NCBI GenBank assembly: GCA_002050365.1 | Contig: MWYZ01000061.1 | Coordinates: forward strand, 1 to 46,995 | DNA from: Acidobacteria bacterium 28-1 | GTDB lineage: Bacteria; Acidobacteriota; Blastocatellia; Pyrinomonadales; Pyrinomonadaceae | DNA length: 46,995 nucleotides | Reading direction: 5' to 3' | In this document: piece by piece, positions 9,040 through 17,067 of the stretch | Numbering within the stretch: the first letter of the stretch is position 1 | Layout of the letters: the number at the start of each line of letters is the position of its first letter | Position numbers and translations under genes: made by a program | Notes under the pieces: model-generated | Database searches by the model: none | Told to the model about the DNA's origin: nothing | What the model saw: the letters and a program-made list of their open reading frames with translations, nothing else

Positions 9040-9837
9040 ATGCAAAATTTTCCCGAAGCGATCGTTAAAAACGAAAAAATTGTTTTTCCGAAAGGAAATT
9101 TTAACATAAACCGCGAGCAGAAGTTTATCGCGCGGCTTCGCTATTATTTTTCGCTTTCCATCCTGGCGGTTTTCTTTTTGCTGGCAATGCCGCCGATTAT
9201 GCTCGTTGCAAAAATCAAGCGCGACCCCGATTATGCTTATCCGTGGGCGAGTTGGGGCGCGAAGGCGTGGATGCGTTGGTCTGGAATGAAAATAAAAGTG
9301 CGCGGGCAGGAAAATTTAGCCGCCAACCAATCCTACGTTTTCATTTCAAATCATCGGTCTTATCTCGACACGGCGATGATGTTCGCCTGCACGGGCAAAA
9401 AAATGGGCGTGATTGCCAAAAAGGAAATGCTCAAATTGCCGGTTGCGGGTAAGTTTATGAAATATGTCAATGTTGTTGCGATTGACCGCACCGATCAAGA
9501 ATCGGCGATAAACACAATGAAAAATGCGTCGGAAAAACTTCGTTCGGGAATTTCTTTCGGAGTTTTTGCAGAAGGCACACGCGCTTTTCCAAATGAACTT
9601 CTGCCATTCAAAAAAGGCGGATTTTATATGGCGATTGACACGGGTTTTCCGATTGTTCCGGTAGCGATGAAAAACACTGATTACGCGATGGGCAAGAAAC
9701 AAAATCTGGCAATTCCGGCGACGTGCGAAATGGTTTTGCTTCCGCCGATTGAAACAAAAAATTTAACCGCCGAAAAAGATTTGACCGATTTATTGATAAA
9801 AGTGCGCGGCGCGATTGCAGAAGAACTTTTAAAGTGA
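9040..9837 (+). CDS. plsC: 1-acyl-sn-glycerol-3-phosphate acyltransferase (PlsC family)
   Basis: This membrane-bound acyltransferase converts lysophosphatidate to phosphatidate in phospholipid synthesis. I prefer the ATG at 9040 (265 aa) over a TTG at 9019. A membrane segment lies at about 37-57. The HX4D catalytic motif is NHRSYLD (H105, D110). FAEGTRAF at 176-183 is the glycerol-phosphate-binding motif, and PIVPVAMKNTD is the fourth block. The long N-terminal extension before the membrane helix is unusual but modest. The stop TGA at 9835-9837 lies within the first heptamer of a palindromic repeat. The gene is divergent from the M14 peptidase gene, with only 42 bp between the two starts. Confidence 0.92.
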   Translation: MQNFPEAIVKNEKIVFPKGNFNINREQKFIARLRYYFSLSILAVFFLLAMPPIMLVAKIKRDPDYAYPWASWGAKAWMRWSGMKIKVRGQENLAANQSYVFISNHRSYLDTAMMFACTGKKMGVIAKKEMLKLPVAGKFMKYVNVVAIDRTDQESAINTMKNASEKLRSGISFGVFAEGTRAFPNELLPFKKGGFYMAIDTGFPIVPVAMKNTDYAMGKKQNLAIPATCEMVLLPPIETKNLTAEKDLTDLLIKVRGAIAEELLK

Positions 9838-9896
9838 AAAGTGAAAAGTGAAAACAGAAATTTGATTTATTGTTTTCACTTTTCACTTTTCACTTT
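9831..9896. repeat. Heptamer palindrome (GTGAAAA word)
   Basis: Three exact tandem GTGAAAA units at 9834-9854 are mirrored by TTTTCAC units in 9871-9896. This makes a perfect 26-bp stem with a 14-nt loop. The element overlaps the plsC stop codon and separates convergent genes, so it could terminate or protect both transcripts. Confidence 0.92.
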
Positions 9897-9910
9897 TCGT
9901 TATTCGTTAA

Positions 9911-10744
9911 TTACGGTTTCTTCGGTATCGGAGTCGGCGACGGTTTCGGTTTTTCTTCCTTAATTTCCTCATCGTCGTCCAAAACTCGCACTTCGCTTCT
10001 GCCTACCGCATAATCTTTATATTTAACGCGCACTTTAACTTTCACGGTATTGCCGTTATCGAACACGAGTTCGTCGTCCGAACTTGCCAGCGACGGAAAC
10101 CAGTATTTGCCGTCCACATTTTCGCGCCACGTTTCAATCACGGGAAATCTTTCGTTTTTCTGTTCGGGAACGGCTTTGCCTTTTGTTTTGACAATCATCA
10201 AATCGCGGTCATCAACCCAAATTCTGCCTGAAAAAAAATGCTGTTTGATTTTTTTCGGGTCGGGCACAGCCTTCAGTGAAACGTCAAATACATAGAGGTC
10301 GAGTTCGTCAATTTTTTCTTTGCCGACGTATGTAAAATTATATTGCGGAATGGCGGCAGGGTCGATGGCGAACTGGTCAACGCCGCTTAGATTATCTAAA
10401 TCAGCCGCCGAAATCGTAATTTCCGTTAATGTCGGCATCGGCGCAAAAACAATCTTCTCAACGCGCCTGCCGTCTTCAGTTAAGTTCAAAAACGAATCGC
10501 GCCGATATGTGCCGGAAATTTGTCCGCCCATCCCGACCGTTTGAATGTTTGCGCTCCGATTAAAAACATAACCGGCTAACGCATTACGAAATTTGGCTTC
10601 ATTCGTCGTAAAAGTTTTGACGATACGGTCAATTTCCGCTTGGCTCAAATCTTTTTTGATGATGTTTGACGTTTGGGCAAACCCACCCATTGCCGAAACA
10701 CATAAAATAGTAAGTCCGAATAATATAATTTTCGCTCTTTTCAT
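9911..10744 (-). CDS. Exported LolA-like hypothetical protein
   Basis: A signal peptide covers residues 1-23 (cleavage after GGFA). The mature part (about 30-250) is rich in alternating beta strands with wide use of D and G, resembling outer-membrane lipoprotein-sorting (LolA/LppX-like) folds. The pattern FSGRIWVDDRDLMIVKTKG, followed by an ETWRENVDGKYWFPS stretch, is common in Acidobacteriota proteins of that kind. The C-terminus is an acidic/Pro-rich tail (EEIKEEKPKPSPTPIPKK). The ribosome binding site (AAAGGATTG) sits well before ATG 10744. The function is not known; the fold call is inference from sequence texture, not a clear motif. Confidence 0.7.
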   Translation of the reverse strand: MKRAKIILFGLTILCVSAMGGFAQTSNIIKKDLSQAEIDRIVKTFTTNEAKFRNALAGYVFNRSANIQTVGMGGQISGTYRRDSFLNLTEDGRRVEKIVFAPMPTLTEITISAADLDNLSGVDQFAIDPAAIPQYNFTYVGKEKIDELDLYVFDVSLKAVPDPKKIKQHFFSGRIWVDDRDLMIVKTKGKAVPEQKNERFPVIETWRENVDGKYWFPSLASSDDELVFDNGNTVKVKVRVKYKDYAVGRSEVRVLDDDEEIKEEKPKPSPTPIPKKP

Positions 10745-10893
10745 TTTTTCAATCCTTTTATGTTAAAAATCAAAGAATAGATGCAAAAAATCCCTTTCGA
10801 GATGTTAGCGATTGAAACAAAAGTTTGACTAAAAAATAGCTCTGTAAAATATCTTAGCCAATCCGTAATTGACTCCAAAGTGCAAAAAATAAG

Positions 10894-10924
10894 AAGCCGA
10901 CGACTTAAAGTAAATCGTCGGCTT
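10894..10924 (-). terminator. Rho-independent terminator of the lipase-like gene
   Basis: A 10-bp perfect stem AAGCCGACGA / TCGTCGGCTT is separated by 11 nt. On the minus strand it lies about 54 nt past the stop of the gene at 10978 and is followed by a T-rich run (TTCTTATTTTTT). Confidence 0.75.
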
Positions 10925-10977
10925 TTCATCCTTTTGCGGTTCGCGGTTCAATTTGCGAACGATTTTTTAAGGGCGCG

Positions 10978-12255
10978 TTAATCAATATTGGCAAAGCCGC
11001 CGTCGAAGAAACGCCGTGCCTGCGCAAGTGCCGGGGCAACCGCCGTTAAGTGATTCAAACTTGTATCTTTAATCACATATTGCCGCAGCGTGTCGTTAGA
11101 TACGCCGCGCCGCCGCATCGTCTGCATCGTTTTCTCCGTATTCGCTGGGTCAACCACTTTATCGCCCTTCAGACTAATTAAAAGCATCTTTGTGCGCGGC
11201 GACCAATCGTAGCAATCGCTTTTTTGCATTTCACGAATCGCAGGTTCGGAAGTGTCCAAAGTTTCGAGAGCCGTTTTATATCTGGTCGTGATGGCGTTTT
11301 CGAGCGAATTTTTCTCGCGCAGCAGAATTCCCGCCAGCGCAAGTCGTTTAATGATATTCTCATCGGAGATATTACCTTTGAAGGCTTGTGAAATGGTGAA
11401 AGCCATCGCCGGTTTGAAATAATCAGTCAGTTTAACGCCGCTGCTTTTATGAAAGTAATAAGCCATATACGACGTGAGATAAAGCCGAATGACGAATTCC
11501 TGCTGGTCGGTCGGCGAGGCAAGCAGCCATTTTCTCGTCGTGTCCGAAAGGTCATACGGACCGGAAGCCGGCGCCGCGGCGGAAACGTCGTAGATGGCGC
11601 CGGATTTTTGTTCTAAATCACGCACCGTCCACATCGCCACCGCGCCGCCTTCGGAATAACCGGAGACAAACAGGCGCGAACCGACCTCTGTGTTTTGACG
11701 CTTCGCCAAAGCTCGCGCCGGCTCGATGATGTCTACGGCGGAACGGCTGTTGATCGCGCCGAGCGGATACGGATGCGCTCCCTTGTTGTCGCCGAGTCCG
11801 AGATAATCCGGCATCGCCACGGCGTAGCCGCCGGAAGCAAATGCTAAAGTCGCCATCTGCGCTTCCGAATCGTTCGATTTTCCCGTAAAGCGCGACGGCG
11901 CAAACGCGGAATTGACAATCGTTCCGTGATTAAAAATTACCAAACCGTTCGGCGCGCCGCCGCGCGGCAGAACGACCAAGCCGCTTAAAACGACGGGGCG
12001 GTTTCTCTCGTCCTGCGAGCGGTAATTAACTTTATACAAATCGAGAGCCTGCGCGGTCGGACTGACGGAGTTTCCGAATTTTTTCCGTATTAGTTGGTTG
12101 ACTTGCGCGACGCTCATCGTTCCGCTGCGTGTTGAACTGATAAAATTACTATTAACCGTTGCTAATTTACTGTTTTGTGCGGTAGCGGCTTCGACGAAAA
12201 CCGCTAAAAATGCCAAAAACAGGCACATCGCCGAAACAAGTGTTCGATTTTTCAT
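10978..12255 (-). CDS. Secreted alpha/beta hydrolase, lipase-like
   Basis: A signal peptide covers residues 1-26 (cleavage after ATA). The alpha/beta-hydrolase fold shows the oxyanion stretch VIFNHGT near 106-112. The nucleophile elbow is GYSEGG (S201), an acid is likely in LKGDKVVDP (about 365-372), and a catalytic His lies in SLNHLTAV (about 402). Cap-like helices between 225 and 330 resemble fungal secretory-lipase (LIP) and related bacterial families. Substrate is probably an ester or lipid; the exact specificity cannot be read. The ribosome binding site AGGAGG is strong and about 9 nt before ATG 12255. A hairpin downstream at 10894-10924 ends the unit. The strand is the same as the osmotic cassette, but a terminator separates them, so this is its own transcription unit. 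Confidence 0.87.
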   Translation of the reverse strand: MKNRTLVSAMCLFLAFLAVFVEAATAQNSKLATVNSNFISSTRSGTMSVAQVNQLIRKKFGNSVSPTAQALDLYKVNYRSQDERNRPVVLSGLVVLPRGGAPNGLVIFNHGTIVNSAFAPSRFTGKSNDSEAQMATLAFASGGYAVAMPDYLGLGDNKGAHPYPLGAINSRSAVDIIEPARALAKRQNTEVGSRLFVSGYSEGGAVAMWTVRDLEQKSGAIYDVSAAAPASGPYDLSDTTRKWLLASPTDQQEFVIRLYLTSYMAYYFHKSSGVKLTDYFKPAMAFTISQAFKGNISDENIIKRLALAGILLREKNSLENAITTRYKTALETLDTSEPAIREMQKSDCYDWSPRTKMLLISLKGDKVVDPANTEKTMQTMRRRGVSNDTLRQYVIKDTSLNHLTAVAPALAQARRFFDGGFANID

Positions 12256-12287
12256 TTTTCCTTTCCTCCTTTGCGATTAAAAATTGC

Positions 12288-12315
12288 GGGCGTGTTTCAA
12301 AAAACAAACACGCCC
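12288..12315 (-). terminator. Rho-independent terminator after aqpZ
   Basis: GGGCGTGTTT at 12288-12297 pairs perfectly with AAACACGCCC at 12306-12315. On the minus strand it follows the aqpZ stop by about 15 nt and is followed by AATTTTTAAT. It should end the psiE-mscL-aqpZ transcript. Confidence 0.8.
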
Positions 12316-12329
12316 GTTGAAAAATTACC

Positions 12330-13064
12330 TTAATTTTCCCGAACTGATTCTTCGCCGACTATATCCGGCTCATTTTTTGCATCTCCAATCATCCAAGAGT
12401 AGAAAAAGCCCGCTAAAATCGCTCCCAAAATCGGCGCGACCCAAAATAGCCAAAGCTGGGCAATTGCCCAGCCGCCAACAAATAACGCCGGTCCGGTGCT
12501 TCTCGCCGGATTTACCGAAGTGTTTGTTACGGGAATGCTTATCAGATGAATCAGCGTTAAACCGAGTCCGATGGCAATCGGGGCGAAACCTTTCGGGGCG
12601 CGATTGTGCGTCGAGCCGAGAATGATTATCAAAAAGAAGAAAGTCATCACGACTTCCGTCACCAGACAGGCAACAAGGGCATATTTGCCCGGCGAATTAT
12701 CGCCGAATCCGTTCGAGGCAAATCCGCCCGCCGTGCTGAATCCGGCTTTTCCGCTAGCGATGACATATAAAATTCCTGCTCCGACAATCGCTCCGATAAC
12801 TTGCGCGACAATATAGGGCAAAATCTCGGACGCGGGAAATCTTTTTCCAGCCCACAGCCCGATAGTTACCGCCGGATTAAAATGTGCGCCGGAAATATGT
12901 CCGACGGCGTAAGCCATCGTCAAAACAGTTAATCCGAAAGCCAGAGAAACGCCGTGCAGTCCGATGCCGACATCGGGAAACGCCGCTGCCAAAACCGCGC
13001 TTCCGCAGCCGCCTAAAACCAACCACAAAGTTCCAATAAATTCTGCCGATAATCTCTTAATCAT
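12330..13064 (-). CDS. aqpZ: Aquaporin Z-type water channel
   Basis: This is an inner-membrane MIP-family channel with six helices. The two NPA boxes are at 63-65 (HFNPAVT) and 185-187 (SVNPARS). The selectivity filter fits a water channel: H173 in LIHLISIP, T182 near the second box and R188 after it. The 244 aa are typical. The ribosome binding site AAGGAG precedes ATG 13064. It is the last gene of a three-gene minus-strand group with mscL (14 bp gap) and psiE, and a terminator follows. Context suggests a coordinated response to osmotic shifts. Confidence 0.95.
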   Translation of the reverse strand: MIKRLSAEFIGTLWLVLGGCGSAVLAAAFPDVGIGLHGVSLAFGLTVLTMAYAVGHISGAHFNPAVTIGLWAGKRFPASEILPYIVAQVIGAIVGAGILYVIASGKAGFSTAGGFASNGFGDNSPGKYALVACLVTEVVMTFFFLIIILGSTHNRAPKGFAPIAIGLGLTLIHLISIPVTNTSVNPARSTGPALFVGGWAIAQLWLFWVAPILGAILAGFFYSWMIGDAKNEPDIVGEESVREN

Positions 13065-13078
13065 AGAAAATCTCCTTT

Positions 13079-13495
13079 TTATTTTGTCTTCAGAAGGTCA
13101 CGGATTTCCGCCAGCAAAACTTCTTCGCCGGTCGGCGGTGACGGCGTGGCGGCGAACGAGTTAAATATTTTTACCGCATAACGCGCCAGCGCAAACATCA
13201 CCAAAGCCACAATTAAAAATGTGATGACATCATTGATAAATTGTCCATACATTATCATCGGCTGTTTTGCCGTCTGCGCCGCTGCAATTTGTTCCGGCGT
13301 GGCAACGGGCATATCGCCCAAGTTAATAACTTTATCTTTGAAATCAATGCCGCCGGTCAAAAAACCGATAACTGGCATAATAATTCCGTCGGTAAATGTT
13401 TTGACAATCGCTCCGAAAGCCGCGCCCATAATGACCGCAATCGCCAAATCAAGAATGTTTCCGCGTGCGATAAACGCTTTAAAATCATTTAACAT
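13079..13495 (-). CDS. mscL: Large-conductance mechanosensitive channel MscL
   Basis: This pentameric inner-membrane channel opens under high membrane tension and protects against hypo-osmotic bursting. The N-terminus is the conserved [20 protein letters not shown] (about 5-24), followed by the pore helix with Gly/Ala-rich packing. A periplasmic loop (about 48-83) precedes TM2 (about 85-108) and the C-terminal helix that ends in LLAEIRDLL. The 138 aa match the family. The ribosome binding site AGGAGAA is upstream of ATG 13495. It lies between psiE and aqpZ. Confidence 0.96.
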   Translation of the reverse strand: MLNDFKAFIARGNILDLAIAVIMGAAFGAIVKTFTDGIIMPVIGFLTGGIDFKDKVINLGDMPVATPEQIAAAQTAKQPMIMYGQFINDVITFLIVALVMFALARYAVKIFNSFAATPSPPTGEEVLLAEIRDLLKTK

Positions 13496-13525
13496 AAATT
13501 CTGAATTCTCCTGTCTGATTTTGTA

Positions 13526-13981
13526 TCAACTTTCGTTGTTTGATTTTTCTGCGACAGGCAATTTTTGATAAATTTCTTTATTCAGCGTCCGAAATCGAAG
13601 AACGAAATATCCAAACGACAATCCAATCAGCAGGGCGGCTAGCCCGAGTAAAACGTCGCCCGTCGTGTGCTTTGTGTCGAGTGTGATAATTTTATTGCAC
13701 AGCGCAATAACGGCGACTTCGACCACCATTTCCGGTTTAATTTTGTCTTCGGTCAGAAACATCTTCAATACCTTCAGCAGTTCTACGCCGATTAAGATAA
13801 CCAAGACCAAACCGAAACTTTCAAAAAGTTTTGAGATATCCAGCACAAAAGCAGGCGGTTCAACGATTTCAAGTATCAGCACGCGACCAAGTTCAATTGT
13901 TCCAAAAGCAATTGCCAGCAGCATCAAAATTGTCAATGCGCGGATAATATATCTTTCAACTGTTTCGACGATTTTTAACAT
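13526..13981 (-). CDS. PsiE-family phosphate-starvation-inducible membrane protein
   Basis: This small integral membrane protein of 151 aa has four predicted helices (about 10-30, 48-72, 84-104 and 108-130). The spacing and the central LGRVLILEIVEP and GVELLKVLKMFL segments match the PsiE family (phosphate-starvation-inducible, function unknown). It heads the mscL-aqpZ group with a 30-bp gap, so it probably shares its promoter. Whether it responds to phosphate here cannot be told. Confidence 0.82.
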   Translation of the reverse strand: MLKIVETVERYIIRALTILMLLAIAFGTIELGRVLILEIVEPPAFVLDISKLFESFGLVLVILIGVELLKVLKMFLTEDKIKPEMVVEVAVIALCNKIITLDTKHTTGDVLLGLAALLIGLSFGYFVLRFRTLNKEIYQKLPVAEKSNNES

Positions 13982-14011
13982 AGCTCGATGCTCACAACTT
14001 AGATACTATTT

Positions 14012-14971
14012 TCAACGCTTGGCTTTAACGAATTTCATCGTGCCGGAATTGGCAGTTAAATCAATGTATAACTCGTCGCCTTTGACGTTTAACGTCCGCG
14101 CCGCGTCGAGGCTTCTCAAAAATCTGCCGTCGAGCGAACCGGGCGGACAGCCCATTTTCGTCGTGATAAAACCTGAAAAAGTCAGCGATTGTCCGTCGAG
14201 TTGATAACTACCGCGCCCGCGATTGCAGTCGGCAAGAATTTGCGCTTTGCCGTCCGTCATAAATTCGAGCGTGTATTTTTTAGGAACGGGAACGCTGATT
14301 TTTTCCGTCGGCGTTTGCAAACTTTCCCAATGCCAAACCGTTCCGGTCAAATTTGCCGTATCAGAATTTTCTTTCGCTTCGCTCATATTGTAAGCGGCTT
14401 CGGATACAAAATCCGGTTTCATTAACCAATTTTGCCCGTCGCGTTTGATGTTGAAAGAAACCGTGTTTGTTTTCGACGGACAACAGAGCGGATCATTTTC
14501 TTTATAACGGGCATATTCGGCAATCACATCAGTTTCCGAGAGCAGTCTGATGTTGATAAGCGAAGCGTCGGTGCGCGAATCCATCGGTCCGGGCGACACG
14601 GTTCCGGCAACCCGATTGCCGACAAAAACGTAAGTTTGAAATCCGAGCGGGCGACACATTCCGTCAAAACTCGTAGCGACGGTTACGGCAGTCGTCTTGC
14701 CAAAAACCTGCGCATCGCCGACGAGCGTCCAATTGTATTTAGTCAACAGACTGTCAACCGGAAGCGTTGCCGGACGTAGGCTGCTGCGGCAGCGCGTTAA
14801 TTCGGCTTGCGCTATTTTCTTGGTTTGCAAAATCGCGCGGCTGCGCTCGCTCCAACTCGGCAGCGGCTTTGCTTCGAGCCAACTATATTGCGACTGGGCG
14901 GCGGCGTCAATGCCGAGCAATAAAACAAATGTGAATGCGGTGCATAATAATTTGGTTGATTGGTTTTTCAT
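14012..14971 (-). CDS. Exported LppP/LprE-like plus META-domain protein
   Basis: A signal peptide covers residues 1-25 (cleavage after DAAA). The first part (about 60-195) resembles the LppP/LprE lipoprotein family (TYVFVGNRVAGTVSPGPM, with an Arg/Asp-rich continuation). A META (HslJ/DUF306) domain occupies about 205-315: LTGTVWHWESL, YTLEFMTDG, CNRGRGSYQLDG, LTFSGFITTKMGCPPG. META domains bind or stabilise envelope components and are often stress-linked; the biochemical role is unknown. The AGGAG site lies about 15 nt before ATG 14971, unusually far. The stop is about 30 bp from the start of psiE, so these two could be cotranscribed. Confidence 0.8.
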   Translation of the reverse strand: MKNQSTKLLCTAFTFVLLLGIDAAAQSQYSWLEAKPLPSWSERSRAILQTKKIAQAELTRCRSSLRPATLPVDSLLTKYNWTLVGDAQVFGKTTAVTVATSFDGMCRPLGFQTYVFVGNRVAGTVSPGPMDSRTDASLINIRLLSETDVIAEYARYKENDPLCCPSKTNTVSFNIKRDGQNWLMKPDFVSEAAYNMSEAKENSDTANLTGTVWHWESLQTPTEKISVPVPKKYTLEFMTDGKAQILADCNRGRGSYQLDGQSLTFSGFITTKMGCPPGSLDGRFLRSLDAARTLNVKGDELYIDLTANSGTMKFVKAKR

Positions 14972-15000
14972 AATTTTATAAATTAACTCCTTATAATTTA

Positions 15001-15041
15001 GGACTCACCGAACCGGAACAGCAGTTCGGGCGGGCGAGTCC
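15001..15041. other. GC-rich hairpin between minus-strand genes
   Basis: GGACTC (15001-15006) pairs with GAGTCC (15036-15041), and inside it CCGAAC (15008-15013) pairs with GTTCGG (15024-15029). There is no T run on either side, so it is structured but not a standard terminator. It lies about 107 bp past the stop of the DUF5648 gene and 30 bp upstream of the META gene start. Confidence 0.4.
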
Positions 15042-15147
15042 TTTGCAGGAACGATTATGAACCGCGAAGTTGCAGCAACTTAAAAACAATTTTCGTGATT
15101 CGTCGGCGTTCGAGCCGTCGACCTTTTTTATGATGTTCTCCGATTTT

Positions 15148-15990
15148 TCAGCGTGGCTGAATCGGCGGCTTACCCTGATAAACTTTGATTGATTTGATAC
15201 GTCCAAACCACCCATCGCCCGGTTGCGGTGTCCAATCTGAATTTAAGTTGTAGGATTTCCCCTTATAATTGCGCTTTTCGTAAAGCACTAAATACCAGCC
15301 TTGCGGAACGCGAATTGAGCGAATAACGTGCGGATTGCCTTCCCAATCTCCGCTGCCGGCAAAGTCGCGCTCGATGGCTTGCGCCGGACCTTGAAAATTG
15401 GCTTGCGCGTAAATCACCGGAAAGTTGCCGGGAATCGGTGAAACGCCGCCGCCGCCGCCGCCGCACTGATTTCTGCCCGAAGACCAAAGATAGCCCGCAA
15501 CGCCTTCCGATTTATTTCCTGGGTTTTGCAGAAAATTATTTTTTTCCTGTTCGTTGGTCGTATATAAATGGCGGTCGGAACCAAGAAGACGATAAAACGG
15601 GACAGTCTTATTTATCTGACTGTTTGCCACATACCCGACAATGCCCTCAGATTTATTGCCTGCGGTTTGTGATAAGTTCGTCATCTCTTGATTATCGGTC
15701 GTGTAAAAATGCACGCCGCTGCTCAACAACAAACGATAAAGCGGCATGGTTCGGCGCAATTGGCGCGATGCGATGTAGCCCGCCACGCCTTCATCGGCGA
15801 AACCGTCGCTGCGAATGATTGTGTTTTTTTCATCGCAACTCGTCGTGTAAATACGGTCACGGTTTTGCGCGTTGTATAAACGGTAAAGAGCAACATAATC
15901 GTTACCCGATTGGGCAGCGGTTTTTAAAGCCGCCGGTCCGAAACAACCGAAAGTGAAAACAATAGCTAATGCAATCGCTGTAAATTTCAT
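15148..15990 (-). CDS. Secreted DUF5648-repeat / beta-gamma crystallin-like protein
   Basis: I chose ATG 15990 because it gives a signal peptide (MKFTAIALAIVFTFGC) and a good ribosome binding site (AGGGAGAAATAAA). The longer alternative from 16068 has neither. Three repeats follow at about residues 29-70, 78-118 and 126-165. Each has YRLY or FYRLL, then (I/F/L)YTT, an E-rich turn and SEG(V/I)xGY, which matches the DUF5648 repeat found in secreted bacterial proteins. A six-Gly linker comes next, then a beta/gamma-crystallin-like domain (about 178-275; WYLVLYEKRNYKGKSYNL). Crystallin domains often bind calcium and carbohydrate-like surfaces. The combination suggests a secreted surface or matrix protein. 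Confidence 0.82.
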   Translation of the reverse strand: MKFTAIALAIVFTFGCFGPAALKTAAQSGNDYVALYRLYNAQNRDRIYTTSCDEKNTIIRSDGFADEGVAGYIASRQLRRTMPLYRLLLSSGVHFYTTDNQEMTNLSQTAGNKSEGIVGYVANSQINKTVPFYRLLGSDRHLYTTNEQEKNNFLQNPGNKSEGVAGYLWSSGRNQCGGGGGGVSPIPGNFPVIYAQANFQGPAQAIERDFAGSGDWEGNPHVIRSIRVPQGWYLVLYEKRNYKGKSYNLNSDWTPQPGDGWFGRIKSIKVYQGKPPIQPR

Positions 15991-16186
15991 TTTATTTCTC
16001 CCTTTAGAAAGTAGTATTTTTTGTGGAAGTAATATACCACTTTTTTTTGACAAAGCAACGGAAATCAACTTGAAATTTTCGCGGTTGGCGCAAAAAAGTT
16101 TATTATAAAATTTCCAAACGCCAGAATAAAAGAATTATTAGTGTAAAAATTTAATGTAGGTTTCTTTCAGACTTCAGCTGTATTTT

Positions 16187-16999
16187 ATGAATTTGCTTCC
16201 CGAAGAAATCGAGCAAATACGCGATAGGAAATGGCGGCGCGAAGAAATCTTGAAAATTGAAACCGCTTCGGAAATTGAAACTCTGGTTGAAGACTTGGGT
16301 TTTTGTTTGGGCTTGACCGATTCGCGCACGAATTTGCCGTCGGTTTATATCGCCGTCTGCGGCAGACGCGACGCGCACGCGCCGCGCAACGTGCAGAAGG
16401 ATTACGAGATGAGCCTGGCGTGGACGCTCAAAGACGAGGTTATGTCGCGCGGCAAAATCTATTACGCCAAACTTTGCAAAGGGCGTTCGATGTTCGTCGC
16501 GCCGCGTCTCGTGCCGTATTTCAACGCTGTTTGGGGCGTTCCGAAAAAGCAGGAAAAGGAACGGTTGTCCGGCGAAGCAAATAAAATCTTAAAAGTTTTG
16601 CGAAAGGAATGGGAAATGGGAACGGCTGACCTGCGCCGCGAAGCCAAAATAGAAAATCGCCAAAAACTAACCAAAGCGTTAGACGATTTGCAGCGGGCGA
16701 TGAAGGTGGTGCCGAGCGAGGTTTTGTATCAGCCGAAATTTACATATATTTGGACACTTGCCGAAGCTCGTTTTCCAAAAGAAATGTCGAAAAAAGTTTC
16801 GAGCGACGATGCGGTCAAAGAAATCGCCCGCGCCTTTTTGCAGATGTGTGAAATGACCGCCCGCGGCGAATTCGCCAAAGCGTTGGGCTTAACGCGCAAA
16901 GAAGCAGGCAAAGCGAATCACGCATTGGTCAAAGAAGGTTTTGCCGAGCGGTTATCAGTCGGCGTTTATCGTTTGAAAAGTGGAAAAGTGAAAAGGTGA
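16187..16999 (+). CDS. AlkZ/YcaQ-like winged-helix protein
   Basis: This soluble protein of 270 aa has a charged N-terminus, a central block with RSMFVAPRLVPYFNAVWG, and at least two helix-turn-helix-like segments. One (about 143-175) is KILKVLRKEWEMGTADLRRE; the other (about 213-262) is FAKALGLTRKEAGKANHALV. The overall texture resembles AlkZ-related winged-helix proteins (relatives of the crosslink glycosylase YcaQ). I do not see the catalytic QxQ or QxD motif, so DNA glycosylase activity is not supported. The stop TGA at 16997-16999 sits inside an 8-bp repeat unit, and the last residues (KSGKVKR) are encoded by the repeat. The start is ATG 16187, with no strong ribosome binding site. Confidence 0.55.
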   Translation: MNLLPEEIEQIRDRKWRREEILKIETASEIETLVEDLGFCLGLTDSRTNLPSVYIAVCGRRDAHAPRNVQKDYEMSLAWTLKDEVMSRGKIYYAKLCKGRSMFVAPRLVPYFNAVWGVPKKQEKERLSGEANKILKVLRKEWEMGTADLRREAKIENRQKLTKALDDLQRAMKVVPSEVLYQPKFTYIWTLAEARFPKEMSKKVSSDDAVKEIARAFLQMCEMTARGEFAKALGLTRKEAGKANHALVKEGFAERLSVGVYRLKSGKVKR

Positions 17000-17067
17000 A
17001 AAGGTGAAAAAGTTTAGATGAACATCGGCAATCTACTTTTCCGCTTTTCCACTTTTTCACTTTTCCA
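16980..17067. repeat. 8-mer palindrome providing stops to two convergent genes
   Basis: The left arm contains GTGGAAAA, GTGAAAAG, GTGAAAAG, GTGAAAAA at 16980-17011. The right arm contains CTTTTCCG, CTTTTCCA, CTTTTTCA, CTTTTCCA at 17036-17067. Unit length is 8, unlike the 7-mers elsewhere. The plus-strand gene ends at the TGA in the left arm and the minus-strand gene ends at the TGA (reading TCA on plus, 17057-17059) in the right arm. Confidence 0.88.

Noticed and set aside
10741..10929. Small minus-strand open frame upstream of the LolA-like gene
   Set aside because: It spans the terminator hairpin and overlaps the start of a supported gene; no ribosome binding site.
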